A stretch of 64,000 bases of DNA, taken from contig CAKMRJ010005745.1 of NCBI GenBank assembly GCA_928212115.1, positions 77,102,499-77,166,498 of the forward strand, given 5' to 3'. Below are positions 23,251-36,300 of the stretch, piece after piece (the stretch's first letter is position 1; each line of letters opens with the position of its first letter). The notes below the pieces were generated by a model. It searched no databases and was not told the origin of the DNA. It saw only the letters and a list, made by a program, of their open reading frames with translations. Source of the DNA: Lactuca virosa (Eukaryota > Streptophyta > Magnoliopsida > Asterales > Asteraceae). Position numbers and translations under genes: made by a program.

Positions 23251-25548
23251 ATGGATCCCAACTTACTAAATAATTATCACCAATTCCAGCTACTTAAGGC
23301 GTCTTGCCCAAATATAACAGCTGGTTACTTATCATCCTTGTGGGATCTAATATACCAGTCACATCAGCAGAACCAGTACAGCAAACCTATGCCATGGATT
23401 GGGATGTATATCGCATTAGCATCTCTGTTTTGTATCCTTGCAATGGTGGCTGATCTATTACATGGACTGAGGAACAGAAAACTATGGTTTCCATGTAAAT
23501 ATTTCACTCTGAATGCTGCTTCTCTCACTGTGATAGCTGTTGCAATAAAGCTACCCATGGATCTAACTAATCTAACGCCAGGATATATCGACCAGGGTGC
23601 AAAGCTTGGAAGCACGAGCTTTATGTGCACCATGATGGCTAATTTATTGCCATCTCTAGCAACCATGGACAGCAAGGAACTTTTCTCAAACATGATAGCT
23701 TTAGGTATTCTGGTAATCACCTTGGTTGTCAATGTTTGCATTCAAATATACACGGGAGTTCTCTTCTATTCTGTAGATGATGCCAAGCTCCTTGACAGTG
23801 AAATACCGTTTATTTTAAGAGTTATTGTTGTGGCCATCTTTGTGGTTCCGATGCTCATGTTGCTGATAATATACGCATGTTCATCTTTAGCAATTCTCAA
23901 GTCCAAAGAGATTCTAGAATCCAAATACCAATCGGCTCATCAGACAACATTAATGGATCAAGAGCTTCAACAACCAGGAAAATTATTAACTGTTGAGAAG
24001 CTAAAGCAACATGTGAGCAACTACTGGATCATGGCAGGAACTGGAAGCCCCCAGTTCATGATCGCTTGCTCAACTACAACCTCTGCTTCAGGGGTAATAT
24101 GTGTTTTAAGCACTAGCATAATTATATATCTCTTGAGTTCCCTAAACCTAGGAGACCACAATTCAGATTATAAGTGGTCAATGTTGGTGATTTTTACAAT
24201 ACAATCTATCGGAACCATATTGGGTACAATTGCCCCACTTGTCAGGTGTTTTGCAGCCTTAAGCTTTAAGTTCTCAGTAAAATGGATATGGAAGCAAGTT
24301 AAAGTCTGTAAAGTAGAGAGCTACTGGACTCTGAAGTTACATGATTGGAAACATAGTAGTGTACCATTCCCATCCAGTGGCCGCAATTGCAAGGTTGTCA
24401 TCCAGTTTTTGAAAATCCTAAGTCTCAGCATTTGTATAGGATTCCAGAAGACAGTCGTGGTAGCATGCAAGATCATAGCAGTGATTCCAATTCTGATAGC
24501 CGTGATTCCAATTTTCTTTGTGATATGTTTCGTGTATTGTCTCAGTTGTTGGAAGTGGTTAAAGGCCATGTTTAGTGCCTCAAGCATTGTGGTTGGACAA
24601 AATCCCGTGCATCTAGGGAAAGATAAAGATCTAAGACGGTATGTTTTGCAACTTCAAGACGACATAGAGTATGCTGAGACAACACTGAAAGGCATGTTAA
24701 AATCTGTGAATCGCTTGATCCAAAAGGCTGAACAACAACCACCCAAGAACCTTATGAAGCTTCTAGTGGAATCTAGAGGTTTTGAAGGAGTTGAAAAGAT
24801 TGACAGCCATCTTGTCTCGCCTTTACTTTCAGAAGAATATCTCAACTGTTGGAGTTTGCCATTGGTAACTCTGACATCCATCGTCATGTCTCTTCCGAAC
24901 ATCCAAAAGAACAAAGTTGATTGCTTGGTGAGTGGTGTGAATGAAGGTCTTGTATATGTCAAATTTGTGGAAGAATGCCTGAATGCTACTGATAATCATG
25001 TAAGAATTCAAAAGGCAGCTAAAACCTTGTGGGTAGAAGTTGAAGTCTACCACAAATGGTTAGGACACAAGCTGCCAAAACCTAAGCCTAGAGTAAATAC
25101 ACCTGGGCATATTCTTCAATGGTTAAGGAATACAGCCAAGAACATGGTCATCAAGGTAGAAAGTATGGATATCCAAGGCCGAAAGGATAATTCAAAATAC
25201 AGTTCTATTTGTGCCAATTCAATGTATCGTATCACTGAAACAATCTTGCTCTCCTACCCTGAGAACATTGACGAGGTTAGCCAAGAGGAACTATTTGCAC
25301 AGTTATCATCAATGATTGCTGACATATTGGCTGCATGTCTCACCAACTTACCCCAAGTCATTACAATGAAATGCCACACAAGTGCCATAGAGAAAAGGGA
25401 GGCGAGTGTCCAAGCTGCTGCTCAACTTCTTGGTGAGACTACAAAGATAATCAACAGCCTTCAAGATCGTGAACTTCCAAGTTTGAATCCAAAGGACTTG
25501 GCTTTTATTGATAAGTGGCATTCTTACTTAAAGCACCCTTTTCCTTGA
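23251..25548 (+). CDS. Uncharacterised plant multi-pass membrane protein, paralogue 2
   Basis: Single-exon gene encoding 765 residues from the ATG at 23251 (MDPNLLNNYHQ), the start that aligns with paralogue 1. An in-frame ATG at 23191 would add 20 residues. Those come from sequence absent upstream of paralogue 1, so I prefer 23251. The layout matches paralogue 1: a short polar N-terminus, about eight hydrophobic segments in the first 430 residues, the conserved hydrophilic loop, the duplicated VIPI motif and a soluble C-terminal 320 residues. Conservation is uneven. The loop is identical at DNA level over 179 bp, while the extracellular-type loop after segment 4 and segment 6 differ strongly and include an indel. 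The gene is intact and its function unknown. Confidence 0.85.
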   Translation: MDPNLLNNYHQFQLLKASCPNITAGYLSSLWDLIYQSHQQNQYSKPMPWIGMYIALASLFCILAMVADLLHGLRNRKLWFPCKYFTLNAASLTVIAVAIKLPMDLTNLTPGYIDQGAKLGSTSFMCTMMANLLPSLATMDSKELFSNMIALGILVITLVVNVCIQIYTGVLFYSVDDAKLLDSEIPFILRVIVVAIFVVPMLMLLIIYACSSLAILKSKEILESKYQSAHQTTLMDQELQQPGKLLTVEKLKQHVSNYWIMAGTGSPQFMIACSTTTSASGVICVLSTSIIIYLLSSLNLGDHNSDYKWSMLVIFTIQSIGTILGTIAPLVRCFAALSFKFSVKWIWKQVKVCKVESYWTLKLHDWKHSSVPFPSSGRNCKVVIQFLKILSLSICIGFQKTVVVACKIIAVIPILIAVIPIFFVICFVYCLSCWKWLKAMFSASSIVVGQNPVHLGKDKDLRRYVLQLQDDIEYAETTLKGMLKSVNRLIQKAEQQPPKNLMKLLVESRGFEGVEKIDSHLVSPLLSEEYLNCWSLPLVTLTSIVMSLPNIQKNKVDCLVSGVNEGLVYVKFVEECLNATDNHVRIQKAAKTLWVEVEVYHKWLGHKLPKPKPRVNTPGHILQWLRNTAKNMVIKVESMDIQGRKDNSKYSSICANSMYRITETILLSYPENIDEVSQEELFAQLSSMIADILAACLTNLPQVITMKCHTSAIEKREASVQAAAQLLGETTKIINSLQDRELPSLNPKDLAFIDKWHSYLKHPFP

Positions 25549-26168
25549 CAAGCATTTATGTTCTGCAAGTAACCAGACGTCCAGACAAGTTCATAAAGAT
25601 TTGTCATAATATTTAGAACTTAATATGTAGATTTTGTCCATGTTTATTTGCTTTCCTATGTTAGTTTATGAGCCTCCTTTCATACTTGTTTTGAGACTGT
25701 GTTTGTCATGGGGTTTCAATGTCGTTGGGACCCTTGCTCAAACAAATTTTAAATCTGGTGTTATAAAATGTTAATAACTTATTGCACATAAAATTAAATT
25801 CATATAAGTTTTTCTAATGGTCCTTTTTCACTCAACATATATACTCTCCATTTCTCCTAAGCATTAAGTGGATGTATTTGTTTGTTGACGATGGTTTGAT
25901 GAAAAATTATTAAAGCATCTAATATGGAGGTTTTTTGAGATGGTAATTATTTAGAATCAATCTCATAAAATGTTTCTTACTATTAGATGGTAGCTTTTGG
26001 GGTCAATATATATTATGAACAATTTTATTCCATTAAATGTTTTTTCCTTTTTTTTGAGTTTTGTGTTGTGTATTAATCTCTAATATTCGATAATGATCCA
26101 TTTTAATTCATTAACTATATTTTTAGAGCTTTATTATTTTTGACTAATTAGTATGTTTTATTTTAACG

Positions 26169-26860
26169 AGGCATCGGTCTATCAAACTCTTTCGGCTAAC
26201 GACAATCCACCACACAAAGAAGCGGTGAGTGAAAAAGACACTTATTTAATAGTCACTTTATAGGTCGTTTCCTTATACTTCTCTTATAATATGGTTTCAT
26301 GAATGAGACATATTCTTAATTCGACTAATGATCATTAATTAAACATGAGGACACATGTTGTATTATTTTCTTTTAAATATAGTAATCATATTACATATAT
26401 AAATTCATATTCCTTTATAAAATTTTATAGTTATATGTGAGGTGAGTTTTAAATAATATAAAATTATATGATTTAAATGAATTATCTTTAATTAATTTTA
26501 AATGATTATTTATAATTAATAAGATTCTTTAGGCATATTTATCTTTCAGTTTAATTATCCAATTTTAAAATATTAAAATAATATTTAAAACTAAAGATAA
26601 ACCCTAAAATCAAAATTATAGCAAAAAATCCTGAAACGTGAAAATTGGCGACAGGCGCACGGTGTCTAAATCTAGGTGTCCACCGATACTTCCACCTCCC
26701 GCCTCCATCAGTGTCGTGAGTTCCTCCATTACCACCGATGAAATCGATTTTCTTTTTTCTCAAAATTTTATTTTTTTAGATTCTATCAGTTGTTGAAATC
26801 GATTTCTTTCTTCACAAAAATTGATTTGTTGAAATCGATTTTATTGCTTCTTTTCTCATC
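26169..26860. other. Unassigned AT-rich sequence
   Basis: No gene recognised. From about 26740 a gaaatcgattt-type word recurs and continues into the tandem duplication. Confidence 0.4.
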
Positions 26861-26863
26861 TGT

Positions 26864-27049
26864 GAAATCCATTGATTATTTGAAATCGACGTTCAAGGAT
26901 TCAGAATCGGAAGTCACAGGTTAATCAGATCGTTAAGAGTTTCAGTCTCAATATTTGAAATCCATTGATTATTTGAAATCGACGTTGAAGGATTCAGAAT
27001 CGGAAGTCACAGGTTAATCAAATCGTTAAGAGTTTCAGTCTCAATATTG
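26864..27049. repeat. 93-bp tandem duplication
   Basis: Two nearly identical 93-bp copies starting gaaatccattgattatttg (26864 and 26957), with a few differences (ttcaagg/ttgaagg, cagatcg/caaatcg). Confidence 0.9.
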
Positions 27050-27278
27050 AAATCGATTTGGAAGTTCTGGAATCGGAATTTGAAAACAGTAATCATTCAG
27101 AAGCAAAAACGAAACTGAAATTGGAATCGGAGCTTGCAAGCATTCGGTGATGTAGGCTCGTATGTTACAACCGATTCACATTCAGAGTTTTGGAATCAGA
27201 ACTTAAAATCCTTCGAATCAAAATCGGAGATATGCGTTTGGTGTTCAAGGCTCGGGTTTTTCGTCTCACAATCAATTT

Positions 27279-27668
27279 TTGAATCTCAAAATTGAAATCG
27301 CTTTGAAATTCATAAACGATTCGAAATCAGAACAATCTCATCGAATCGTTCAGAATTTGGATGTCATCGGAACGCTAGGCAGTGTTGATTCGATGGCAAA
27401 CTTGATTTTGACTTTTACAAGTCAACTACGTGTTATCAGATTAAATGAAGAAGATGACTCCATTTACAATTTCAGCCCTCGGAAGTTACAAAGATTGACA
27501 GAATTATCCCTGTTTCTAAATCCTTTACTAATCCATGGTTTTAACTATTCAGGGCATCTCATGTTTACAATCAACGCCAACAACCAGATTTTGATCAGAA
27601 CCGACAGTTCCGAACGCAAGGATAGCTACCACAATATTATGGACAATTTTGGCGACTTATGGTTCTAA
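27279..27668 (+). CDS. Hypothetical 129-residue ORF, doubtful
   Basis: The ORF follows the gaaatcg-rich repeat region. Its composition is protein-like (few low-complexity runs, LQRLTELSLFL, GHLMFTINANNQILIRT), but I recognise no family. A GT-type donor context follows (gatgcg-gtaatg, 27716-27727) and a possible acceptor (gtgatag, 28471-28477), so it could be one exon of a small transcript. It could equally be chance. The surroundings are repeat-like. Confidence 0.2.
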   Translation: MNLKIEIALKFINDSKSEQSHRIVQNLDVIGTLGSVDSMANLILTFTSQLRVIRLNEEDDSIYNFSPRKLQRLTELSLFLNPLLIHGFNYSGHLMFTINANNQILIRTDSSERKDSYHNIMDNFGDLWF

Positions 27669-27719
27669 TATAGGACTATCGTAAATGAGAGTAAGCAAAA
27701 CCAGGACCTCCAGCTGGAT

Positions 27720-29100
27720 GCGGTAATGAATGTTTTTGTAAAATTCTTCTACTTTCTTTTAGTTGTCATTGACATATTGGGAACGTTTGTGCTTGAAATT
27801 GGAATGATTTAGTGCTAACATTCTACTGTTACTTTTTTTGGAATGATTTTAGTGCTAACTTGCTAGTGTTAATTTTACATTCCAATATTCTATCTTTGAC
27901 TTCAATTTCACCATTCTACTCATAAACTTTTTTTGCTATTAATTTTATTTTTCTTTTTCATTGTCGACTATTTATTTTTTAGTTGTAATCTAAGTTTTGT
28001 ATTATCTATGAAAAATGAATAGTATGAATATTTGTTTTTGAATCTCGAAATTGTAGCTAGTTGGTTTGTTTATCAACCATAGTAAATTTAGTTTATTCAA
28101 CATGATATAGGTTTTAATTGCTACCTTACCTCTTTGTTTATACAATTTAATTTTATTCTTTGAATTGCCTTTTACTTTGTTGTGGCAATTTATGAACTAA
28201 CAACATCACATGGTTGAAGTTATTTGCTAATATATGTATTTCTTGAGATTTTACATAATTTTTTTGTCCTCTAAATGTTCGATGAAATGTCTATAAAATC
28301 TCATATCTTTCATTGTAGTTTTAGGATTACATTCTATTCTGTCAGAATATATTCTGCCAGAATAAAATCTATGTATTCTGTCATATTCTATGTATTCTAC
28401 CAGAATATATAAAGTGATAGTTAATTGCAAGTAACATGTTTTTAACCATTATTAGTTGTTGTTGTATTTGTGATAGGAATGGCTGGAAGAATGCGTTGAA
28501 GACCTAATAGGAATAACTTGAAGAATGAATAACGTTTGATCATACTCACAATTTTAGAATGTTGTTATTTTTTTAGAATTTTATTCATTTTTGTTGATAT
28601 TCTTTTAGAATATGTATACTTATATTAAAATGTATAAGGCTTTTAATCTGTAAGAATATGTATGAATTTGTATTTAAGTTCGGATGTATAAGAATATATT
28701 AGAATGTTGTTATTTTTTAACCTCGGATTCAAGAATGTTGTTATTCTTCAATAATATTCTAATAGATTAAATTTTGAAAGAACATCATTCTAACAAAAAA
28801 ATATTCTGGCAGAATAAAATCGGTTATGTATACAAATTACGTTAGAATTAAAATTGAATTAATTAAAAAAATTCAGAATTTTAAAATTAGGAGAATTAAT
28901 TATCCATAAATATCCAAAAATTTCCTTTTATAAATGTAGTTAATTGTCCAAAATACCCTTTTGCTAAAATTTGTGTGATTATATGGTACATGGTATCCCA
29001 TTGTAATATCATACACCCTCAAATCATATACATTGATTAATTTCATCCGTTGGTCCAGATCTGTGCATTCTGGCACACAATAGTTACTAAAAACAAAATA
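27720..29100. other. Non-coding AT-rich region with ATTCTG-N-CAGAAT palindromes
   Basis: No coding potential is visible. The word attctg-n-cagaat, with tolerated mismatches, recurs near 28336-28363, 28395-28406 and 28803-28813, and again inside the foldback at 29338-29376. Confidence 0.45.
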
Positions 29101-29107
29101 ACCTAAG

Positions 29108-29109
<2 letters not shown>

Positions 29110-29158
<49 letters not shown>
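29110..29158. repeat. (AT)n microsatellite
   Basis: About 24 AT units directly left of the foldback element. Confidence 0.95.
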
Positions 29159-29170
29159 CTACGTTTAACT

Positions 29171-29545
29171 ATTCTAACTGATTATTGTGTGGATAGCGTA
29201 TGATATGAGAATTACTAAAAGAATAAGTTGTTTAGTAATGCGAATACGTTCAACCTTACAAAAATATCGTTATTTTCATGCATTCTAGCTAATTTTTATT
29301 TATTTTTGTTCTCACACATCGTTTTTCACTCATTTTCATTCTGACAGAATACGACTCAATAAACATTCTGACAGAAATGAAAATAATAATAATAAGTGTA
29401 TAATAACCTTATAGACGATTTAATTAGTGAGAATGTGTGTTAATAACAATAGTTATGTAAGATTGAACGTATTCGCATTGCTAAACAACTTATTCTCTTA
29501 GTAATTCTCATAGCATACGATATCTGCACAATAATTAGTTAGAAT
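29171..29545. mobile_element. 375-bp foldback (MITE-like) element with ~104-bp arms
   Basis: The left arm, 29171-29274, is complementary to the right arm, 29441-29545, at about 88% (for example gagaattactaa / ttagtaattctc and gcgaatacgtt / aacgtattcgc). The loop of about 166 bp contains a second, smaller fold (tttcattctgacag ... ctgacagaaatgaaa). It has no ORF and is bounded by AT microsatellites on both sides, which hides any target duplication. Its transcript would form a long hairpin. Confidence 0.85.
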
Positions 29546-29561
29546 ATATAATACTTAAGCC

Positions 29562-29565
29562 TCTA

Positions 29566-29600
<35 letters not shown>
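29562..29600. repeat. (AT)n microsatellite
   Basis: AT run directly right of the foldback element, preceded by ctctatct. Confidence 0.95.
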
Positions 29601-29603
<3 letters not shown>

Positions 29604-30375
29604 GATGTACGTGTATGTGTATGTTTGCCGTTTAAAAATAATAATAATTAATAAATTGTTTGCTGTTTATTTGTTTAAAACCTATCAGTCTTATCCAATT
29701 ATTTAGTTATATTATTTCAATTATTTAGTTATATTATTTGACGACCGTATGTTATAATTTGCTTCCTTTGCATGCCGGTGGAAGATATTCATAAAAAATT
29801 GATTTTACAATGAGAAATTAAATATCCTCTACATTTTATTTCTATTTATCTTGCTACCATATCAAATGTTGACATGTATCACATTTAATGAAATTGATAA
29901 TATTTTAGTCTACTTGTCACCATTTAATATGGATAGAACACAGAAGAATAGTAGGAATAATATCAATATACCATTCATCATAATTAGACTAGATAGTGTA
30001 ATGTTTTGGTTTCTTTTTAAACTTATAACTCATGTTTCTAACTTAATGACTAGTCCATATAGTTGGAGACTTTTTTTGAGTTACATGTTTGTACTCACTA
30101 ATGTTAGAAACTTGGACTCATAATGTTTAGAAGTTTAAATCTTTTACAAAAGTGTTTGTATTACCAGCCTACAAACGAACTTCTCAATCTTGACAACTTC
30201 AGTTTTTAATGCTACATTTTCATGAATAGATAAACATCCAAAATCATAACTATGATATACATATACACAAACATAAATACATCAGAAACTTCATCAACTC
30301 TATAACCAAATTCCCAAACATCTTTCTCAACCATTTATGCGTATCTATCTAAAAATAATAATCAATTCAGTTCAA
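29601..30375. other. Downstream region of the polymerase gene
   Basis: AT-rich; the part nearest 30376 should contain the 3' UTR of the minus-strand polymerase gene. The ORF at 29851-30123 shows no family and is probably chance. Confidence 0.4.
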
Positions 30376-33300
30376 CTAAACCTGTTTTAGCTCCAAAATC
30401 CATGACACACATTCGACAAGCAGCTCAAACTTTTGGTGTATGCCAATGTTGAAGAAGACTTCCATCTTCTTCATGAAAACAGTGACTTCCTCTTTGAGAC
30501 AAAAGGAGCCCGCACACCCACAATATTCTGCCAGGTGTGCAGCTTTGATTTGCTTGCATTTTAAACAGACCAAATCTTGAAGATGATAAAGTCGTTCTCT
30601 CTGTCGAACTATCTGAAGAAGAGCATTTTCCATGACTTCACGGTTGTAGGGTTGACCACACTGTGGGACCCCACATCTCCATTCTTGAGTTAGCAAGCCT
30701 CTGTCACGACATAAATCTAGATCTCTACAGTCGTTGCAGTAGCTGTAAATATTATATTTGTGGGCCCATGTCAGAAATATGATTAGAGTTTAGAAATTTT
30801 GTATTTTTATTTTTATTATTATTTTTACCTGCAAATGACATTTGGTAAAGTGAAGGAAAAGGAACAGTCTTGAAACTGTGCCTCTGGAGCAAACTCCCTT
30901 ACACGTACATATTTCAACAGGTTCTTCCTCATTATCTGCATTTTATTTCAAAAACAAAAAAATCAAAATCAAAAAACATAAAGTAAATAAATAAAGACAA
31001 AAGAATTTAGTTATTACCAGAATATCATGCTGCACATTCTGGTCAAGAACAAGAACAGCACAGACATGCTTAATAAACTCAAGTGCAGGATCCCCTTTAT
31101 AAACATTGTCTTCATCTTGCTTAGATTTCCCTTTCCCTTTCGTGTGAAGAACAAGATCACGAACTATTTTCAATAGTTTATCCGTGAAGTAAGAATTAAC
31201 CTGTAACAAAAAAATGACTTCACAATTAAACCAAAACAAAATATCCGGATTTTGCAAGAATATATAAAAAAATTAATAATAATTTGTAATTCGAACCTGT
31301 TCCCTAAGATGTTCAGTGATGCATGACTCGAATGATTCAGCAGCAGCAGCTGTGATTGATGGAGTGCAGGAGTCACTGTTTCTTATAGCTGCTCTTTTCA
31401 TGGTTTCATCTTGTGTAAACTTCCATGGGAGGTGCATGAACTCAGTGACTATAAAAACGAAATGATCCTGTAAAATAAAAAAAAAGAATCTAACTGGTAT
31501 CAGATGACAGTTATGTATAATAATACATGGAAGGGGTAAAATTGTAAATTATATGACCTGAGTCTCCTTGGGGAGGTTTTCTGCTATATTCCAACTGGAG
31601 ACTAATTCCACTTGAGGCTCATCATATGTGTTATCGTCTGTTTGATCTAATTTAGCCTGAAGTCCACCATAGTTGTACTATCATAAAATAGCAAAAACAA
31701 GCATCAGAGACAAAAGCTTTGTTAGAATAAAAACAATATAAAAATAACTATGAAGTAACTAACCTGATCCATGAATAGAAGTGAGTGCCAGAATTGCATG
31801 GGTTCAAGCTCAATCCACTCAAATAAGTCTCTAGAAAACCATTAAATTTGGAGATCAGAGAATACAAAGAAAAAATAAAAGGAAATGTTTGTAGAGTTTA
31901 AGTAGGTTTTGGTATTTCTTGGATAAGAGAACAACCTTTCTTGTAAAGCTTTGAGTAGACTATCACAGTAAGCTTGGGCTGCAAATAAGTCTGACTTTCC
32001 AGTATCAAGTATGACTTTTGAGAAGTTAGCAAATATAATGGTGGCACCCAACTTTCTAAATTCAGACAGCAGTAGTGCAAACACCTTTTGCATAACCTGT
32101 ATGTTCATAATCAATAATCATACCCTTGTCAAATACACTATCTTTCACATTTTTCTTCAACTTAACTTTTTTTTTCAGATTAAATAATACCTTGTGAAGC
32201 ATTCGATGAAGAGCTGGATCATGAAGAGCTGACCTTGGGCTATTTACACAAGTCAAAAAGTGTCAAAACTTGAATAGATATACAAAACATGAATTTTTAG
32301 AAAGATTAAATAAAAAAAGTACCTGCAGAGCCATCTGTATAAATGTTGCAACATTGCATCAGCAAATATATTTCCTGATGAAACAGCATCAGCAAGACAT
32401 CTTTGAATCAATTGTTTGAGGACACGAAATGCAGATGAACATGATGTGGCCTCATCTAACCCTAATTGTTCATTGGGAAGATGTGATCCAGAGGTCAAAT
32501 CATGGTCAAACCCAAATAAGGTACCTCCCTCCATTTCATTTATTTGGTTGCTTTTTAACAGAGCATTGACAGCCAGATGATGAATCTGTATCAATTACAA
32601 ATATAAATTACAAGATTTGAGTGTAGTAATTTAGCTTTAAGAGTGACATTTTGTAGAAAAGAAAATTGCATACCTTTAGCTCAACTGTGACTTTCCTATA
32701 AGCACCTGGGTAAGTAAGAACAGGTTGATTGACCTATTTTTCAAAAGAGATGTGAATTAGATCATTAAAGAACCACATAAAATGCTAGATATTTATTAAA
32801 TTCACTTAAAAGTTAATGTAGTTCTTGATACTGACCTCATCAGAGTAACAAGTTTCTTCTTCAGTATCCCCTCCAAGATCTGGAAATCCATTATCTGATA
32901 CCCAAAGTATCTGCATATGTTATAAAAAACTTGAGGTAAATTAATGGATCTAATAGTATTATCATTTGTGGTTAAGGATTTGTAAGCATGTTGCTATTAT
33001 GTGTACAGAAGATTGCAAGTACATTGCTATTATTGCTATTATCAATAAAAGAAATTGAAGCACGTTGCTTTTCGGTGTAAGGGAATGAAAGTAGATTGCT
33101 ATTATGCATAAAAAGGGCAATGTATAATAGTAAACCAAAGACAACCTGTTGGTGATCACGTAAAGCTCTTGCAAAGAAGATATCTGCAGTGTGTATAAGC
33201 CAATCCAGTTCAAAGTTGCCTAATGGAATCTGTCGAAATTGAACAATTATAAACTTATAAATGAGAAAGAAGGAAATGAAAATTATATCTAGAAATGAAT

Positions 33301-36300
33301 CAGATATATTAATATATAAATAATCTTACATGGGAGTATCTGGAAAGAGAGATTCTTTCATTCAACCAGCGAGGTGATGCAGCACAACGTTGCATCCCAA
33401 TTTTTGCAGCAAAAGCTTGCCAAGAAAGAGTTGGATAGTGACAATCACGAGCATTTGAAGGAATAGAAACACATGGAAAATCATCCAAAGCTCTTATATT
33501 CAACTTCATTAACTTAACATCTGGGCATTCGATTACACCAATTGCAGGTCCATGAAGCTCATCTCTGTAAAAAAAAAGTTAAAAGTTTATGTTACTCTTT
33601 CTTTATTTATGTTTAGTATAATTTTTATAATCTCAATGTAATACCTAAATTCACTTATGGTTCTTTGAAAGATCCTTTCAGCATCTTTAGGGGTTCCAAC
33701 ATACTCCACCTGATAGTTTCCACTTAAAAAATTAAGATTTACTTCAAAATGAAATTTTGAGTTTAAAAAAGTTAAACCTCACCTTAAAATTGGAGGAACC
33801 TCTGGACATGGAAGATTCAACTGATAAAGCTTGGCAAGCATCACGAAACTGTTTATCTAAAATATTGGGAGTTAATTCTTTATTCTGGAAGGGGTTGACA
33901 ATTACTGCATGGATGACTGAAGATGAAGGAAAGTATACAACATAGATTCCCCTTACTTCAGATATGCTGAAATGATAAATATATACAAAAGAAAATTAAT
34001 TTTCACCCTTTTTTTAAAGTACCCGATGTATAACAGAAAACTGAAAGTTACCTATGATATAAGTAGAAGAAAGGAATTGGAGATTCAAGATAAGAGCACT
34101 CTGTAGTGGTTTTCATATGCAATTCACTCAGATTCCAACCCTCTTTTGCATTTCGTTTTTTAGCTGATTTATCCACTTTGCAAACACATCCAATTTGGAG
34201 AATTGAACTGAAATCCAACCCGACTTTTGTTTCATATATCCCCTGAAAAAGTATATACGATAAAGTAAGCTTAACAAGTAATTGAATAATCAGATAACCT
34301 AAATAAGTTATAACTGAATGATTATAAAAACAAATATGAAAATAAACTCACCTCCACTTCAGGATCTGCTAGGTGAGCAGCAAGTTTCCTGCTTTCTGTC
34401 TTAAACTGATCTTCATCAACTATGACCTATATAAAGTGTACTTATTATTAACCTCATTACGATTTTTGTTATTTCAAATGTAAGGGTAAAAAGGTCATTT
34501 TGTTTCATTCAGACCGTTTGTTCAGTCTATACTTTATCTAGAAAGACATGATTACCCATACAGGACTTAATGGTGAGAAAAAAAAATTTGTTTCTAAATG
34601 TAATATCAATAGACCTACCTCAATGAGGTTATGAGAATGGTGTCCATGAGGAAGAATCTTGTTGACACGTCTTCCAGGAAAGTCTTCAGTTACAGGAGCT
34701 TTAGAATTAAGGTAAAATACTCTTGGAACTTTTATAGCAATCTTATGCATCCTTCCATCCGCAACAACCCAACCAAAAAACTGTCCAAGTTCAGAACTTG
34801 GAACAAGTTGAATTATCTGCCCAAAACGACAATTACAAAAGAGTCAGGGGCATAATGGGTATAAATATAATGGATACAATTCCAAATGGATAAGAATATA
34901 TTACCTGCCAATGGCTGCGTGTAAGGGCAAGTTCATGTCTTTCAAAGTACGAATTTACCCCAGTTCTACCCTGAGCTTGTTTTTTATTTGACACGCCACT
35001 ACGGATCTCAGTAACTCCATTCCTTTGGGTATTTTTGTCCAAACTGTCCAACTTTTGTTTCTTCTTTTTTTCACGAACTTGTTTCCATTTTCTTTTTCTT
35101 TGATTAAGCCATCCTTGGTAATCCACATGTCTGTCTATATTATCCTCCACAGGGATATCAACCACTGGATTCGTCCTTTGACCATGGTCAACTTTTTCCT
35201 TGGAAGAACTTGTTTTACCATTAGTTTCATAAGAACGAACAACAGGTCTAGGGGTAGAATTGGAAGATTTTCCTTTGCTCCCAAAATCCTCCAAGTCCAC
35301 AGCTTCCTGTTCTTGAATTACATGTTCTTTTCCATTTGTGTCCTTTCTCACCTCCTCTTCATTGGCCTTTTTCATTGAACTAAACATGACATTTAATTTT
35401 CTTTGCCTCATTTTGTCATCCTTTTCACGAACCTTCTTGTGTAACCATGGAGGATGAACTACTCTTGGAACAGGATTTGAAACCTGACATAAATGATTAT
35501 ATTCCACTGTGAATACAGTTTTAATATATAAAGTATAACCGATATTGGTCTCTATATGTAGAGAATAAAAAAATTATGAATATTATTACTCCATAAAGGG
35601 ATTATTAAAAATGCTATACCTTCTGCATTGCTGCAGGAATAGTAATGGTTTTTTGAATAGCAGAGCTAAGACGTTGTTTGTAATATTCCCAGTCAATAAT
35701 AGACCGAATGCCAATATCTGATGAGATTTTACACCACTTTTTCACATAGAACTTCATAATTTCTGCAAAAAAGAAATAAATAAGCATGTATATAAGTTTT
35801 TGTACGTTTAAATTATTTAAACAATGTAAACATAAAGGCGTAGAGTTTTTTTACCTGGGTCAGTTTCAAATATTGCAACAGGAACTGCACGTTCACTCAC
35901 CGGGGTCCCCTGTTGACATACAGATTAAAATTTATGTCAATAGTAGAAAATTTAAAACAAAATAATAAGAGTAGAAAATCAACTTTACACATGCTTAAAG
36001 CTCTAAACATTAATTATAATCTCAACTTTACACATGCTAAAAACCATAAACATTATTGAGTGCCATACTTATTACGCGTTTAAACATAGGCAAATTGCTG
36101 TAAATAGCAACGCACTTTAACTTTTTTTATCAATAAAGATATTGTACTTTACTTTTTACCCATAATAGCAACTTACTTTTGTTTTTTACCCATTATAGCA
36201 ACATACTTCAATTTTTTAACAATGATAACAGTATGACCCATAATAGAAACTTCAAAAAAATGCTACTAATAAGGGTCAAAATAGTAAGTATGTTGCTATT

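Larger units (their letters stand above)
22440..26168 (+). repeat. Segmental duplication, copy 2
   Basis: It carries paralogue 2 with upstream and downstream flanks matching 3780-4016 plus 6866-10692. Copy 2 lacks both insertions seen in copy 1 (4017-6865 and 10223-10505) and so acts as the empty-site reference. The two copies are in the same orientation, with about 12 kb of transposon-rich DNA between them. Confidence 0.8.

Noticed and set aside
29851..30123. 90-residue plus-strand ORF downstream of the polymerase gene
   Set aside because: Low-complexity hydrophobic translation of AT-rich DNA, with no recognisable motif.
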